From: a virus
Direction: 5' to 3' (one strand)
IMG/VR virus record: IMGVR_UViG_3300017917_001832
Span: 1-21,265 of that record
DNA: 21,265 bases
The position numbers and the translations under genes are program-made. Positions 1 through 6,282 of the stretch are shown here, one piece after another. A model generated the notes under the pieces. That model had not been told where the DNA came from. It saw nothing but the letters and a program-made list of their open reading frames with translations, and ran no database searches. How positions within the stretch are numbered: the first letter of the stretch is position 1; every line of letters starts with the position of its first letter.

Positions 1-1
1 A

Positions 2-286
2 ACTGCATTATTAGGTGGTGACGCTAATGGTGGAGATGAAGGTGGCGGCGGTGGTGGCGGTGGTGGATACTTTGGTGGTGGTGCAGGATCTGGTAATCAA
101 GGCGGTGGAGGTGGTGGTGGATCTGGTTATTTAAATACAACATTTATTTCTAATGGAGTTTTAACAACTGGATCTAGTTCAACACCAGGAAATAGTTCTG
201 ATACATTAAGATCTGGTTCTGGAAATGGTGGAGGATCTGGTGGTAGTGGAACAGATGCAAGAGTTATTATTAGAATAGCTCAATAA
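2..286 (+). CDS. Gly-rich C-terminal end of a phage tail/adhesin protein (5' truncated)
   Basis: Only the last 94 codons lie in the window; the reading frame runs from base 2 to TAA at 284-286. The visible part is dominated by glycine: runs of seven or eight Gly at about residues 14-21 and 37-43, broken by Y, F, S and N, followed by a Ser/Thr/Gly segment and a short hydrophobic end (RVIIRIAQ). Gly-rich tracts closing with a V-I-I strand are typical of the C-terminal Gly-rich domains of phage tail fibres and adhesins, which pack as polyglycine-II-like receptor tips. The gene sits directly upstream of a fibre gene, which agrees with a virion surface role. The N-terminal part and the true length are unknown. 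Confidence 0.7.
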   Translation, partial: TALLGGDANGGDEGGGGGGGGGYFGGGAGSGNQGGGGGGGSGYLNTTFISNGVLTTGSSSTPGNSSDTLRSGSGNGGGSGGSGTDARVIIRIAQ

Positions 287-302
287 TTAATTTAATATAA
301 AA

Positions 303-311
303 TGGTATAAT
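303..311 (+). promoter_or_regulatory. Extended -10 promoter element (TGGTATAAT)
   Basis: TG at 303-304, one base, then a perfect TATAAT at 306-311. No convincing -35 box lies 16-18 bases upstream, as is usual for extended -10 promoters. Transcription would start near 318, only a few bases before the ATG at 321, so the mRNA would be almost leaderless. The same element recurs before several other genes in the window. Confidence 0.5.
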
Positions 312-320
312 TAAAATACT

Positions 321-2228
321 ATGTCTACAATTTTTCCATTATCTGCCTCTGTTGGTCAAATATTTGACGGATATGAGTTTGATGGATCAAGATGGAATAT
401 AATTGGAATTGATTTAACTGCTGATTACCCTGAAATTATTGATGGAAAGATATCTGCCAGTGTAATACCATCTCAATATGTAACAGGCTCTAGCCCACAT
501 ACCCTAACAAATAAAACAATTGGAAGTTCTGGTCTATTATTCAATAGTGGAGCTCAAAATCATTCAATATATGCAGGTGGAAATGATTTTTCAATATTTG
601 GATATCATGATTTATATTTAAATACAGATAATGGCGATATTATATTACAACCAGATGGTTTTGCATATATATATTCAGAAAGAATAGCGACAAGACCATG
701 GGTTGAGGAAAATTATCAACCAGTTGGATCATATCTAACAACCTCATCAGCAAGTGCAAACTATGCAACAATAAGCTATGTTGATACAGAAATTGCAAAT
801 ATCGATGCACTTCCATCACAGACTGGAAATTCTGGAAAGTTTTTAACTACATCAGGATCAGCTGCTTCCTGGGCAACAATTGATTTAAGTAATTATTTAA
901 CATCATCTATAAATGAACAGATAATTATTACAGATACAACAAATTCAACTTCAGATACAACTGGGGCACTAGTAGTTTCTGGAGGAGTTGGGGTAGGAAA
1001 AGACTTATGGATACATGGAAATCTACATGTAGATGGAGTAACTTATACATTACAAACTCAAACAGTTGCAACAGAAGATAATATTATTTATTTAAATTCA
1101 GCACACGATGCAACAATTACAAATGCTGTTTATAATAGTGGATCAATTGTATATACAGCAGAAAATGACTATCATGTTGGAATGGATATAAGAGTAACTG
1201 GTATAAATCCATCAGGATTTAATATATCAACTGGAGATAATTTAACTATAGTAGCAGCAAATGCAACTAGCTTTACTGTTATAAAATCAGACCCAGGATC
1301 TCCATATGTTTCTGGAGGAACCTCACATGCAAAGTCTGAAGCAAACGCAGATCTTGGATTTGCTGGTGGATATTATTCAGGTGGATATGCTCACGCAGGT
1401 TTATTTAGAGATGCATCAGATGGAATATTTAAGTTTTTTGATGGATATATTCCAGAACCAGATGAGGCAGTTAATATTGATATTACCCATCCATCATTTT
1501 CTCTAGCACCAATATCAGCAGATAGTATTATATTATCAAATCCAGTTTCAACTCAATATGGTGGAACTGGTCTTACATCAATTGGTACTGCAAATCAAAT
1601 TTTAAGAGTAAATTCAGGTGCAACAGGATTAGAATGGGCTACACTAGATGCACTTCCATCACAAACTGGAAATACTGGAAAATTTCTTACTACAAATGGA
1701 TCTACAGCATCATGGGCTAATGTAGATGCACTTCCATCACAAACTGGAAATTCTGGAAAGTATCTTACAACAAATGGATCTAGTGCTTCATGGGCTACAC
1801 TAGATCTATCTCTATATGCTACTTTAAATAGTCCTACACTAGTAACACCAAATATTGGAGTAGCTAGTGGAACATCTTTAACAACAACTGGAAATGTTGT
1901 ATATCATGTACAAATATTAACTCCATCTATAGTCTCAAATTCTTATACATTAAATGGTTCAGAAGATGGATGCATTATAATGATTGATAATTCTACAACA
2001 GATGCAAACCTATATGTTCCAACAGATGCTACATATAATTTCCCTATTGGAACACAAATAACTATTATTCAAAAAGGTAATAGTATTACAACAATATCTG
2101 CATCATCACCTGGAATAACAACTATAAACTATACACCAGGAAATAAAACAAGAGCAAGATATTCAGCAGCAACTTTAGTAAAAACTGCTGCAAATCAATG
2201 GATGCTAATGGGAGACTTGACTTTATAA
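321..2228 (+). CDS. Tail fibre / structural protein with 26-aa repeats (635 aa)
   Basis: A virion tail-fibre-type protein. Three copies of a 26-residue module (DALPSQTGNxGKxLTTxGS..SWA) begin at residues 162, 443 and 469. Residues about 205-400 hold the block seen in T4-like cyanophage fibres: TTGALVVSGGVGVG, then a 'DNIIYLNS' segment and a 'HAGLFRDASDGIFKFFDG' segment. Residues about 540-635 match a recurring phage tail C-terminal domain (SEDGCIIMIDNST, GTQITIIQKG, a final NQWMLMGDL). The start is the first ATG in frame. There is no Shine-Dalgarno sequence; a -10 box ends nine bases upstream, so translation may be nearly leaderless. The stop overlaps the next start (TAATG). The family assignment is by recognisable motifs; the exact position in the virion is inferred. 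Confidence 0.85.
   Translation: MSTIFPLSASVGQIFDGYEFDGSRWNIIGIDLTADYPEIIDGKISASVIPSQYVTGSSPHTLTNKTIGSSGLLFNSGAQNHSIYAGGNDFSIFGYHDLYLNTDNGDIILQPDGFAYIYSERIATRPWVEENYQPVGSYLTTSSASANYATISYVDTEIANIDALPSQTGNSGKFLTTSGSAASWATIDLSNYLTSSINEQIIITDTTNSTSDTTGALVVSGGVGVGKDLWIHGNLHVDGVTYTLQTQTVATEDNIIYLNSAHDATITNAVYNSGSIVYTAENDYHVGMDIRVTGINPSGFNISTGDNLTIVAANATSFTVIKSDPGSPYVSGGTSHAKSEANADLGFAGGYYSGGYAHAGLFRDASDGIFKFFDGYIPEPDEAVNIDITHPSFSLAPISADSIILSNPVSTQYGGTGLTSIGTANQILRVNSGATGLEWATLDALPSQTGNTGKFLTTNGSTASWANVDALPSQTGNSGKYLTTNGSSASWATLDLSLYATLNSPTLVTPNIGVASGTSLTTTGNVVYHVQILTPSIVSNSYTLNGSEDGCIIMIDNSTTDANLYVPTDATYNFPIGTQITIIQKGNSITTISASSPGITTINYTPGNKTRARYSAATLVKTAANQWMLMGDLTL
804..881 (+). repeat. First copy of the 78-bp fibre repeat
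   Basis: Encodes residues 162-187 of the 635-aa fibre (DALPSQTGNSGKFLTTSGSA...). It is separated from the two tandem copies at 1647-1802 by more than 700 bases of unrelated fibre sequence. Confidence 0.85.
1647..1802 (+). repeat. Two tandem copies of the 78-bp fibre repeat
   Basis: Copies at 1647-1724 and 1725-1802 each encode 26 residues and start with GATGCACTTCCATCACA. They are nearly identical at the DNA level in their first half and diverge in the second half. The period is a multiple of three, so copy-number change would keep the frame. Confidence 0.85.
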
Positions 2229-3274
2229 TGAGAGGAATATTTAATTCTGTAACATCTTCTGTTAGAAAAGTTTCAGAAGACACGTTTCAAAGAGCAGACG
2301 AATCTGGTCAAATAATAGCAACAGATGGCTCAAGATGGCAAAAACTTCGTGGATTATGGGGAATTTCTACAAATAAACTAGTTTCTTCATCAAGTCCAAC
2401 ATCATTAGCAGACTCTCCAATTATAGTGGAAGACTTTCCAACAAAAGATGTAAATATTTTACAAAAAGGTACTGGTCCAGGAACAACTACTGCTCTTTGG
2501 GTAACAGATGAAAATAATTGGTGGGCAGTTGGAATAGATTCACAAAGCACTAACTGTAATTGTACTGACTATAGTTGTTGTGTTGCCTATGGATGTACTG
2601 GATATGGCTGTACAGGATATGGATGTACTGCTTATGGATGTACAGCAACAGGATGTACAGCAACAGGATGTACTGCATATGGTTGTACTTCTGGATATGG
2701 ATTATGTACTTCTGGATATGGTCTTTGTACAGGATATGGATGTACTGCTTATGGATGTACAAAATATACATCTGGTAAATGCTCTGGTTATGGCTGTACT
2801 AGATTTGGATGCACTGGATTTGGATGTACTTCTTTTGGATGCACAACTTTTGGATGTACTAAATATGGATGTACGGCAACAGGATGTACTGCAGAAGGAT
2901 GTACCGCATCTGGATGTACGTCAAGTGGATGTACTTCTTCTGGATGTACTCAATCATCAACATGTACTACATGTCAAACATGCTATCCTAAATATATAAA
3001 GGTTTTTAAATCAGTTGCCAGTGCTATATCAACCTTAGTTTCTTGGACTCCAGGAAGTGATTTAATTAAATCATTTAGAGTAAAAACTAAAGGAAATTTG
3101 ATTCAAGTACAGGCATATAGTGATGATTATGGTCAAACTGTTTATGGTAGTGAAAATGTATATGATGCAACATCAGAAAATCCACAAAGAACTAATAGAT
3201 TTGGAATAATGATAACTCCAGCAACAATGGATCAGGCTAATTATTCTAGTGGAATTAGAATTGAAATAAATTAA
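2228..3274 (+). CDS. Virion protein: beta-sandwich-like domain interrupted by a Cys pentapeptide array (348 aa)
   Basis: I chose ATG 2228, which overlaps the upstream stop as TAATG; an in-frame ATG at 2198 would lie 31 bases inside the fibre gene. Residues about 15-105 resemble the N-terminal half of phage lectin/LamG-like beta-sandwich domains (DTFQRAD, DGSRWQKLRGLWGIS, then NNWWAVGID). Residues 110-252 hold all 30 cysteines: CNC and CC, then repeats of the form xxGCT, with breaks at two SGYGLCT units and one KYTSGKCS unit, then CTTCQTC. Residues 253-348 resume with YPKYIKVFKSVAS and a strand-rich segment ending in GIRIEIN, as if one domain were split by a large loop. No signal peptide or membrane segment. 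Its position behind a fibre gene suggests a tail-tip or receptor-binding protein. The fold of the Cys region and its metal or disulfide state are unknown. Confidence 0.75.
   Translation: MRGIFNSVTSSVRKVSEDTFQRADESGQIIATDGSRWQKLRGLWGISTNKLVSSSSPTSLADSPIIVEDFPTKDVNILQKGTGPGTTTALWVTDENNWWAVGIDSQSTNCNCTDYSCCVAYGCTGYGCTGYGCTAYGCTATGCTATGCTAYGCTSGYGLCTSGYGLCTGYGCTAYGCTKYTSGKCSGYGCTRFGCTGFGCTSFGCTTFGCTKYGCTATGCTAEGCTASGCTSSGCTSSGCTQSSTCTTCQTCYPKYIKVFKSVASAISTLVSWTPGSDLIKSFRVKTKGNLIQVQAYSDDYGQTVYGSENVYDATSENPQRTNRFGIMITPATMDQANYSSGIRIEIN
2585..2950 (+). repeat. 15-bp tandem repeat array encoding xxGCT pentapeptides
   Basis: The unit is roughly NNN-TAT/TTT/ACA-GGA-TGT-ACT. It gives twenty xxGCT pentapeptides plus two seven-residue SGYGLCT units and one irregular KYTSGKCS unit. 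Wobble positions vary (GGA/GGT/GGC, TGT/TGC, ACT/ACA/ACG/ACC), so the protein pattern is better conserved than the DNA. A 36-base stretch is repeated exactly at 2609-2644 and 2726-2761. Confidence 0.95.
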
Positions 3275-3289
3275 ATTTTATGATATACT
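3261..3289 (+). promoter_or_regulatory. Sigma70-type promoter with extended -10 (TTGAAA-17-TATACT)
   Basis: TTGAAA at 3261-3266, a 17-base spacer, and TATACT at 3284-3289 preceded by TG at 3281-3282. It overlaps the end of the Cys-array gene and lies 27 bases before the ATG at 3317, leaving room for the AAGGAG ribosome binding site at 3306-3311. Confidence 0.6.
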
Positions 3290-3316
3290 ATAAATAAATA
3301 GCACTAAGGAGATAGC

Positions 3317-3544
3317 ATGTCTTTACCAGAAGTTCCAGAGCTAGTTAATGTAGCACCAGATTTGAGCACAGATCCTGGATACTCTATTGCTATTATAAAA
3401 GATGGTTTTGTTTATCAAGTAATGAATACAGATGGACAAACTGCTGCTTTATTATTGTCAGATCCAATTTTTGTTCAAGTAGATAATACTGTTGTTAGTG
3501 TTGGAGATAAGTATGACGAAGAAAATAAAGTATTTTCAAAATAG
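3317..3544 (+). CDS. Small conserved phage protein of unknown function (75 aa)
   Basis: A well-placed AAGGAG at 3306-3311 supports this start. The protein begins SLPEVPELVNVAPDL and then has a strand-rich core: IAIIKDGFVYQVMNTDG, then TAALLLSDPIFVQV, then GDKYDEENKVF. This core looks like a small domain common in aquatic phage genomes, usually unassigned. It also resembles the C-terminal half of the 4264-4689 product (pattern LAALL-S, acidic end). No signal peptide, membrane helix or Cys. It opens a run of small genes transcribed from the promoter just upstream. I cannot assign a function. Confidence 0.75.
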   Translation: MSLPEVPELVNVAPDLSTDPGYSIAIIKDGFVYQVMNTDGQTAALLLSDPIFVQVDNTVVSVGDKYDEENKVFSK

Positions 3545-3565
3545 TTAAAGTTAGGCTATAAAAAA

Positions 3566-4264
3566 ATGCAACTAATTAGATTTTCTTCAAATAAAATTTA
3601 TGGTGGAGTTGGACAACCAATTCCAGCAAAAAAATATTTACCAGAATGGTTTAAAAATGCAGAAAGTTTTTATATTAATTCTAATAGACCAGAAATTGGT
3701 CCACAGCCTGGATTAAAAGAATGTAAACCTTATATGGATATGATGATTGCTGGATACTATTTAGTATTTCCATGCGATGTTACTATAACTTCAAAAGATG
3801 ATGGATCAATTTCTATTGAATGGGATGAAGAAAAAGTACATCCAGACTTTATTGCAGAAAGACCAAAAGAAATGGGTGCAACAATGCCAAGACCACATGG
3901 ATTTGCATCAAACCATCTAGTATTTTCTGGCATGTGGGGATGGAAGACACCGAGAGGATGGTCAACAATTGTTACCCATCCAATTAATCAAGTAGACTTG
4001 CCATTTCATACAGTTTCTGCTTTTATGGATAGTGATATGTTTAATGGTGCAGGTAATATTCCATTTTTTATTCGTCAAGGATGGAGTGGTGTTATTAAAA
4101 AGGGAACTCCATTTGCACAAATAATTCCAGTAAAAAGAGCAAAGTGGAAAATGATAAATAATGATCAGGGGTTGCTTGAAAAGGTTGAATTTGATGCAAC
4201 AGTTGTAAGAAATCCAGAAAGATCATATAAAAAAACAATGTGGTTTAGAAAGGATTATAGCTAA
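3566..4264 (+). CDS. Conserved phage protein resembling DUF6065 (232 aa, function unknown)
   Basis: The protein opens with MQLIRFSSNKIYGGVGQPIP and AKKYLPEWFKNAE. Further landmarks are PMP-like MPRPHGFASNHLVF, GWKTPRGWSTIVTHPINQ, DLPFHTVSAFMDSD, NIPFFIRQGWSGVIKKGTP and FAQIIPVKR. This order matches a family I know from cyanophage and other aquatic phage genomes, to my recollection called DUF6065; the label is from memory and unverified. The 'PxGTPFAQIIP' region is reminiscent of cupin-like or dUTPase-like beta folds, but that is speculation. Only a weak ribosome binding site is visible. The last residues (MWFRKDYS) resemble the first residues of the next protein (MWFKKDDE), and the two genes overlap as TAATG at 4262-4266. 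Confidence 0.75.
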   Translation: MQLIRFSSNKIYGGVGQPIPAKKYLPEWFKNAESFYINSNRPEIGPQPGLKECKPYMDMMIAGYYLVFPCDVTITSKDDGSISIEWDEEKVHPDFIAERPKEMGATMPRPHGFASNHLVFSGMWGWKTPRGWSTIVTHPINQVDLPFHTVSAFMDSDMFNGAGNIPFFIRQGWSGVIKKGTPFAQIIPVKRAKWKMINNDQGLLEKVEFDATVVRNPERSYKKTMWFRKDYS

Positions 4265-4689
4265 TGTGGTTTAAAAAAGATGATGAATTAAAAAAACCAG
4301 AATCAGATGCTGCTAAACCAGTATACGTAAGAGATCCAGATTTTATAAAATTATCTACATTACAACTACTTAAAATATTAGTTATTGATAAATTTTTAAA
4401 AGGAAAAAATGATTCGTATAAACTAGATAATGGAAACTTGGTAATTATAGAAGAACCACCACCACCTCCAAATAAAGATAAGGTATATCATTTGGCTTTG
4501 GTTGTAAATACAGAGGTTAAAGATGTTTTGCGTACACATGAAAGACTGGCTGCTCTTCTTACAAGTGAGCATGAGTTTATAGCATTTGATCCAGAAGTAG
4601 ATCATGTTCATGTTCATTCTGTTTACCAAGATGGTGAATTTATAGCACCAAAGGATCAGCCAAGATTTAATCATAGTAGTGATAAATAA
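4264..4689 (+). CDS. Unassigned phage protein with Pro-rich hinge (141 aa)
   Basis: The start overlaps the upstream stop (TAATG). Residues 1-45 are charged and helical (KKDDELKKPESD, LSTLQLLKILVIDKFLKG). A hinge of five prolines (EEPPPPPNKD) lies near residues 63-72. The C-terminal half (VYHLALVVNTEVKDVLRT, RLAALLTSEHEFIAFDPE) resembles the core of the 75-aa protein at 3317-3544, so the two may share a small beta domain. It ends with a His-rich stretch (DHVHVHSVYQDGEF). The stop overlaps the next ATG. Function unknown; probably translated together with its neighbours. Confidence 0.7.
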   Translation: MWFKKDDELKKPESDAAKPVYVRDPDFIKLSTLQLLKILVIDKFLKGKNDSYKLDNGNLVIIEEPPPPPNKDKVYHLALVVNTEVKDVLRTHERLAALLTSEHEFIAFDPEVDHVHVHSVYQDGEFIAPKDQPRFNHSSDK

Positions 4690-4940
4690 TGGATTTACCA
4701 GAGGTTCCAAAACTTAAAAAACCTGCAAGACCTTGGGATATGCTTAATCCAAATACAGAATATGTTTCAGATGAGATTCAATTAAAAAGAATGTCTATTT
4801 GTAAAAAATGTCCATTTTATATAAAGTTAACACATCAGTGTACAAAGTGTGGATGCATTATGAATCTTAAAACAAAACTATCTCATGCAGAATGTCCTAT
4901 TGGAAAATGGGGTATAGAAATTCCAAAAGAAAGTAATTAA
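4689..4940 (+). CDS. Small Zn-ribbon-like phage protein (83 aa)
   Basis: Residues 36-75 carry CKKCP, then CTKCGC, then a conserved K-T-K-L-S segment and AECPIGKW, giving the spacing of a compact zinc-binding knuckle protein. The N-terminus (MDLPEVPKLKKPARPWDML) is an extended, basic, Pro-containing arm. Proteins with this arm plus CxxCP/CxxCGC and a final CP-GKW are frequent in aquatic phages, in late or structural gene neighbourhoods, and have no established function. It overlaps the upstream gene as TAATG and is followed with no gap by the methyltransferase. Confidence 0.8.
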   Translation: MDLPEVPKLKKPARPWDMLNPNTEYVSDEIQLKRMSICKKCPFYIKLTHQCTKCGCIMNLKTKLSHAECPIGKWGIEIPKESN

Positions 4941-5660
4941 GTGAATATAGATTTTATTGTTGGAGATGCATGTAGTCTAGATATAAAAAATAATTCTATA
5001 AATCTTATTTTAACATCCCCACCATATTCTGGAATTGATCCATATAGATATGGAGGAGATTATAGAAAGCAAATAAACAATAATAAAAAAAAGATGGTAA
5101 ATTTACTAATAAAAAGTATTAAAGAAATGGAAAGAGTAATAACAGATGATGGAAGCATTATTATTAATATTGGTCATCAAGACTATATGCCATATCATAT
5201 AATAAGTAACATTGTACAAAAAACTAAATTAAATCTTGTTAATCCACCTTTCATAATAAAACACGAAGATTTAGGCAAGAGTATGCCAGAAGAAAAATTT
5301 AAAAAATCATATAGCTTTTGGTTTCACTTATCAAAAAGTAAAAATAAATTTTATAATAACCATCTTTTATATAAAAGGCATAGTGATCCAATATGGGATA
5401 TAAACTGGTATGACGATAGTGAAGTTTTTAATAAATTAAAAGAAACAGAGTTTATGTTAGATTCTTTTAATTCAGAAATTGCTAGAAGATTTATAAAAAT
5501 ATTTTCAAATATTGGAGATACTGTCTTAGATCCATTTGGAGGAACTGGTGTTACTGCAATAGAGTCTTATAAAAGTGGTCGTAATGGAATAAGCATAGAT
5601 ATTTCACCAAAACAGATTGAGTTAGCAAAAAAGAGATTAAGTTTAGAAATTAATAAATAG
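4941..5660 (+). CDS. DNA (cytosine-N4 or adenine-N6) methyltransferase, orphan
   Basis: Transfers a methyl group from S-adenosylmethionine to an exocyclic amine in DNA. The catalytic motif TSPPY is at residues 25-29, ahead of the SAM-binding part (DPFGGTG at 197-203, GISIDISPKQIELAKKRL near 216-233). That is the beta-class order of the N4/N6 methyltransferase family, and the Ser in SPPY favours m4C, though m6A cannot be excluded. At 239 aa it is short but contains both motif regions. The start is GTG directly after the TAA of the upstream gene; no other start is better placed. No restriction endonuclease lies nearby, so it is likely an anti-restriction or regulatory orphan enzyme. It is very A-rich in codon use and converges with the minus-strand gene downstream. 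Confidence 0.9.
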   Translation: MNIDFIVGDACSLDIKNNSINLILTSPPYSGIDPYRYGGDYRKQINNNKKKMVNLLIKSIKEMERVITDDGSIIINIGHQDYMPYHIISNIVQKTKLNLVNPPFIIKHEDLGKSMPEEKFKKSYSFWFHLSKSKNKFYNNHLLYKRHSDPIWDINWYDDSEVFNKLKETEFMLDSFNSEIARRFIKIFSNIGDTVLDPFGGTGVTAIESYKSGRNGISIDISPKQIELAKKRLSLEINK

Positions 5661-5672
5661 ATTTATATATAA

Positions 5673-5885
5673 TTAAATATTGCTACTCATTGATTTTTCA
5701 TTAATAGAATCTAATTCATTAATTATTTCAAATGACCAAGATTGAATACCTTCTTGAAATTTTTTAAAATGATGTCCACAAAAGTATAATTCACCATTTA
5801 TTCCCTTGGCTAAAACAAAGGCTTGAGCACCACAACGATCACAGCGGTCTGCTATTTTTAATACTTTTTCTTTTACTTCTGTCAT
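5673..5885 (-). CDS. DUF7455-type small Zn-binding protein (70 aa), actinobacterial family
   Basis: The sequence ADRCDRCGAQAFVLA at residues 12-26 followed by GELYFCGHHFKKF matches the DUF7455 signature, a short protein widespread in Actinobacteria (streptomycetes among them) and their phages. CxxC plus CxHH are likely zinc ligands. The C-terminal 25 residues are helical and unremarkable. GGGGGA lies five bases before the ATG and supports the start. It is one of only two minus-strand genes in the window, placed between a methyltransferase and a membrane protein, so it looks like an independently transcribed accessory gene. Function is unknown; family membership is the best single clue to the host group. 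Confidence 0.8.
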   Translation of the reverse strand: MTEVKEKVLKIADRCDRCGAQAFVLAKGINGELYFCGHHFKKFQEGIQSWSFEIINELDSINEKSMSSNI

Positions 5886-5895
5886 TTTTCCCCCG

Positions 5896-5904
5896 TTTAT
5901 AACA
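5896..5904 (-). promoter_or_regulatory. Possible extended -10 for the minus-strand gene (TGTTATAAA)
   Basis: Read on the minus strand, TGTTATAAA occupies 5904 to 5896. It lies back to back with the plus-strand element at 5908-5916, three bases away. A start point about seven bases downstream would fall within the GGGGGA ribosome binding site or just after it, so the assignment is tentative. Confidence 0.3.
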
Positions 5905-5907
5905 TTA

Positions 5908-5916
5908 TGGTATACT
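5908..5916 (+). promoter_or_regulatory. Extended -10 promoter element (TGGTATACT)
   Basis: TG at 5908-5909, then TATACT at 5911-5916, with no -35 match. It precedes the AGGAG at 5936-5940 used by the membrane protein gene. The element also contains an ATG at 5907 in the same frame as that gene, which argues that this upstream ATG is not the real start. Confidence 0.45.
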
Positions 5917-5954
5917 TGATTTTATATTCTTTAATAGGAGTTTACCATAAAAAA

Positions 5955-6266
5955 GTGAATATGTCAATATGGATTATTGAGAATTGGTCAACTCTAGCAT
6001 CCATAGCAACACTATTAGCTGTTGGATATGCTACCGCTAGAAAATTTGAAAGAATTCTTGGAAAAGATGAAAAAGGAAGAACAATAGCTGATCGCCTTGA
6101 TCGTGTAGAACACCAGTTATTTCCAAATGGTGGCAGTAGTTTAGCAGATAAAGTAAATGATTTATCAGATAATCAATCAGAAATTAAACAAGATATTAAA
6201 CAAATTACAGGTGAATTAAAGACAGTTCATGATGTATTAATAGCATATATCTCAGAGAAAAAATAA
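5955..6266 (+). CDS. Small membrane protein with C-terminal coiled coil, holin-like (about 103 aa)
   Basis: One hydrophobic segment near the N-terminus (ENWSTLASIATLLAVGYATA) is followed by a charged region (KFERILGKDEKGRTIADRLD) and a heptad-like helix ending ELKTVHDVLIAYISEKK. One membrane span plus a coiled coil of this size is the layout of DUF2746-like actinophage proteins often proposed as holins or lysis accessories. The start is uncertain: GTG 5955 is 14 bases after AGGAG 5936-5940, ATG 5961 is 20 bases after it, and the longer frame from ATG 5907 runs through the promoter element. A role in lysis or membrane anchoring is inferred from layout only. Confidence 0.65.
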   Translation: MNMSIWIIENWSTLASIATLLAVGYATARKFERILGKDEKGRTIADRLDRVEHQLFPNGGSSLADKVNDLSDNQSEIKQDIKQITGELKTVHDVLIAYISEKK

Positions 6267-6273
6267 AATAGTT

Positions 6274-6282
6274 TGATATAAT
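6274..6282 (+). promoter_or_regulatory. Extended -10 promoter element (TGATATAAT)
   Basis: TG at 6274-6275, A, then a perfect TATAAT at 6277-6282, in the 48-base gap before the gene at 6315. No -35 match. AGGAG at 6301-6305 follows at a proper distance from the ATG. It could drive the whole fibre block 6315-14849. Confidence 0.5.

Noticed and set aside
2198-2230. Upstream ATG at 2198 as start of the Cys-array gene
   Set aside because: It would overlap the fibre gene by 31 bases and add a non-conserved leader. ATG 2228 makes the TAATG junction seen elsewhere in this window.
2550-2771. Minus-strand and shifted-frame open frames across the Cys array (2550-2771 minus, 2575-2778 and 2580-2999 plus)
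   Set aside because: They are by-products of the 15-bp repeat, which gives periodic stop-free patterns such as WMY or QDV in other frames. They have no ribosome binding sites.
2585-2950. CRISPR-like regular repeat
   Set aside because: The period is 15 bases with no unique spacers, and the array lies inside one open reading frame with a clear protein pattern.
3289-3296. TATAAATA, identical to the T4 late promoter core
   Set aside because: In such AT-rich DNA an eight-base AT string is expected by chance, it was not seen consistently before other genes, and a better -35/-10 pair overlaps it.
5907-5960. ATG 5907 as start of the membrane protein
   Set aside because: It lies inside the extended -10 element, upstream of the AGGAG, and would add a second hydrophobic stretch. 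GTG 5955 or ATG 5961 is more likely.
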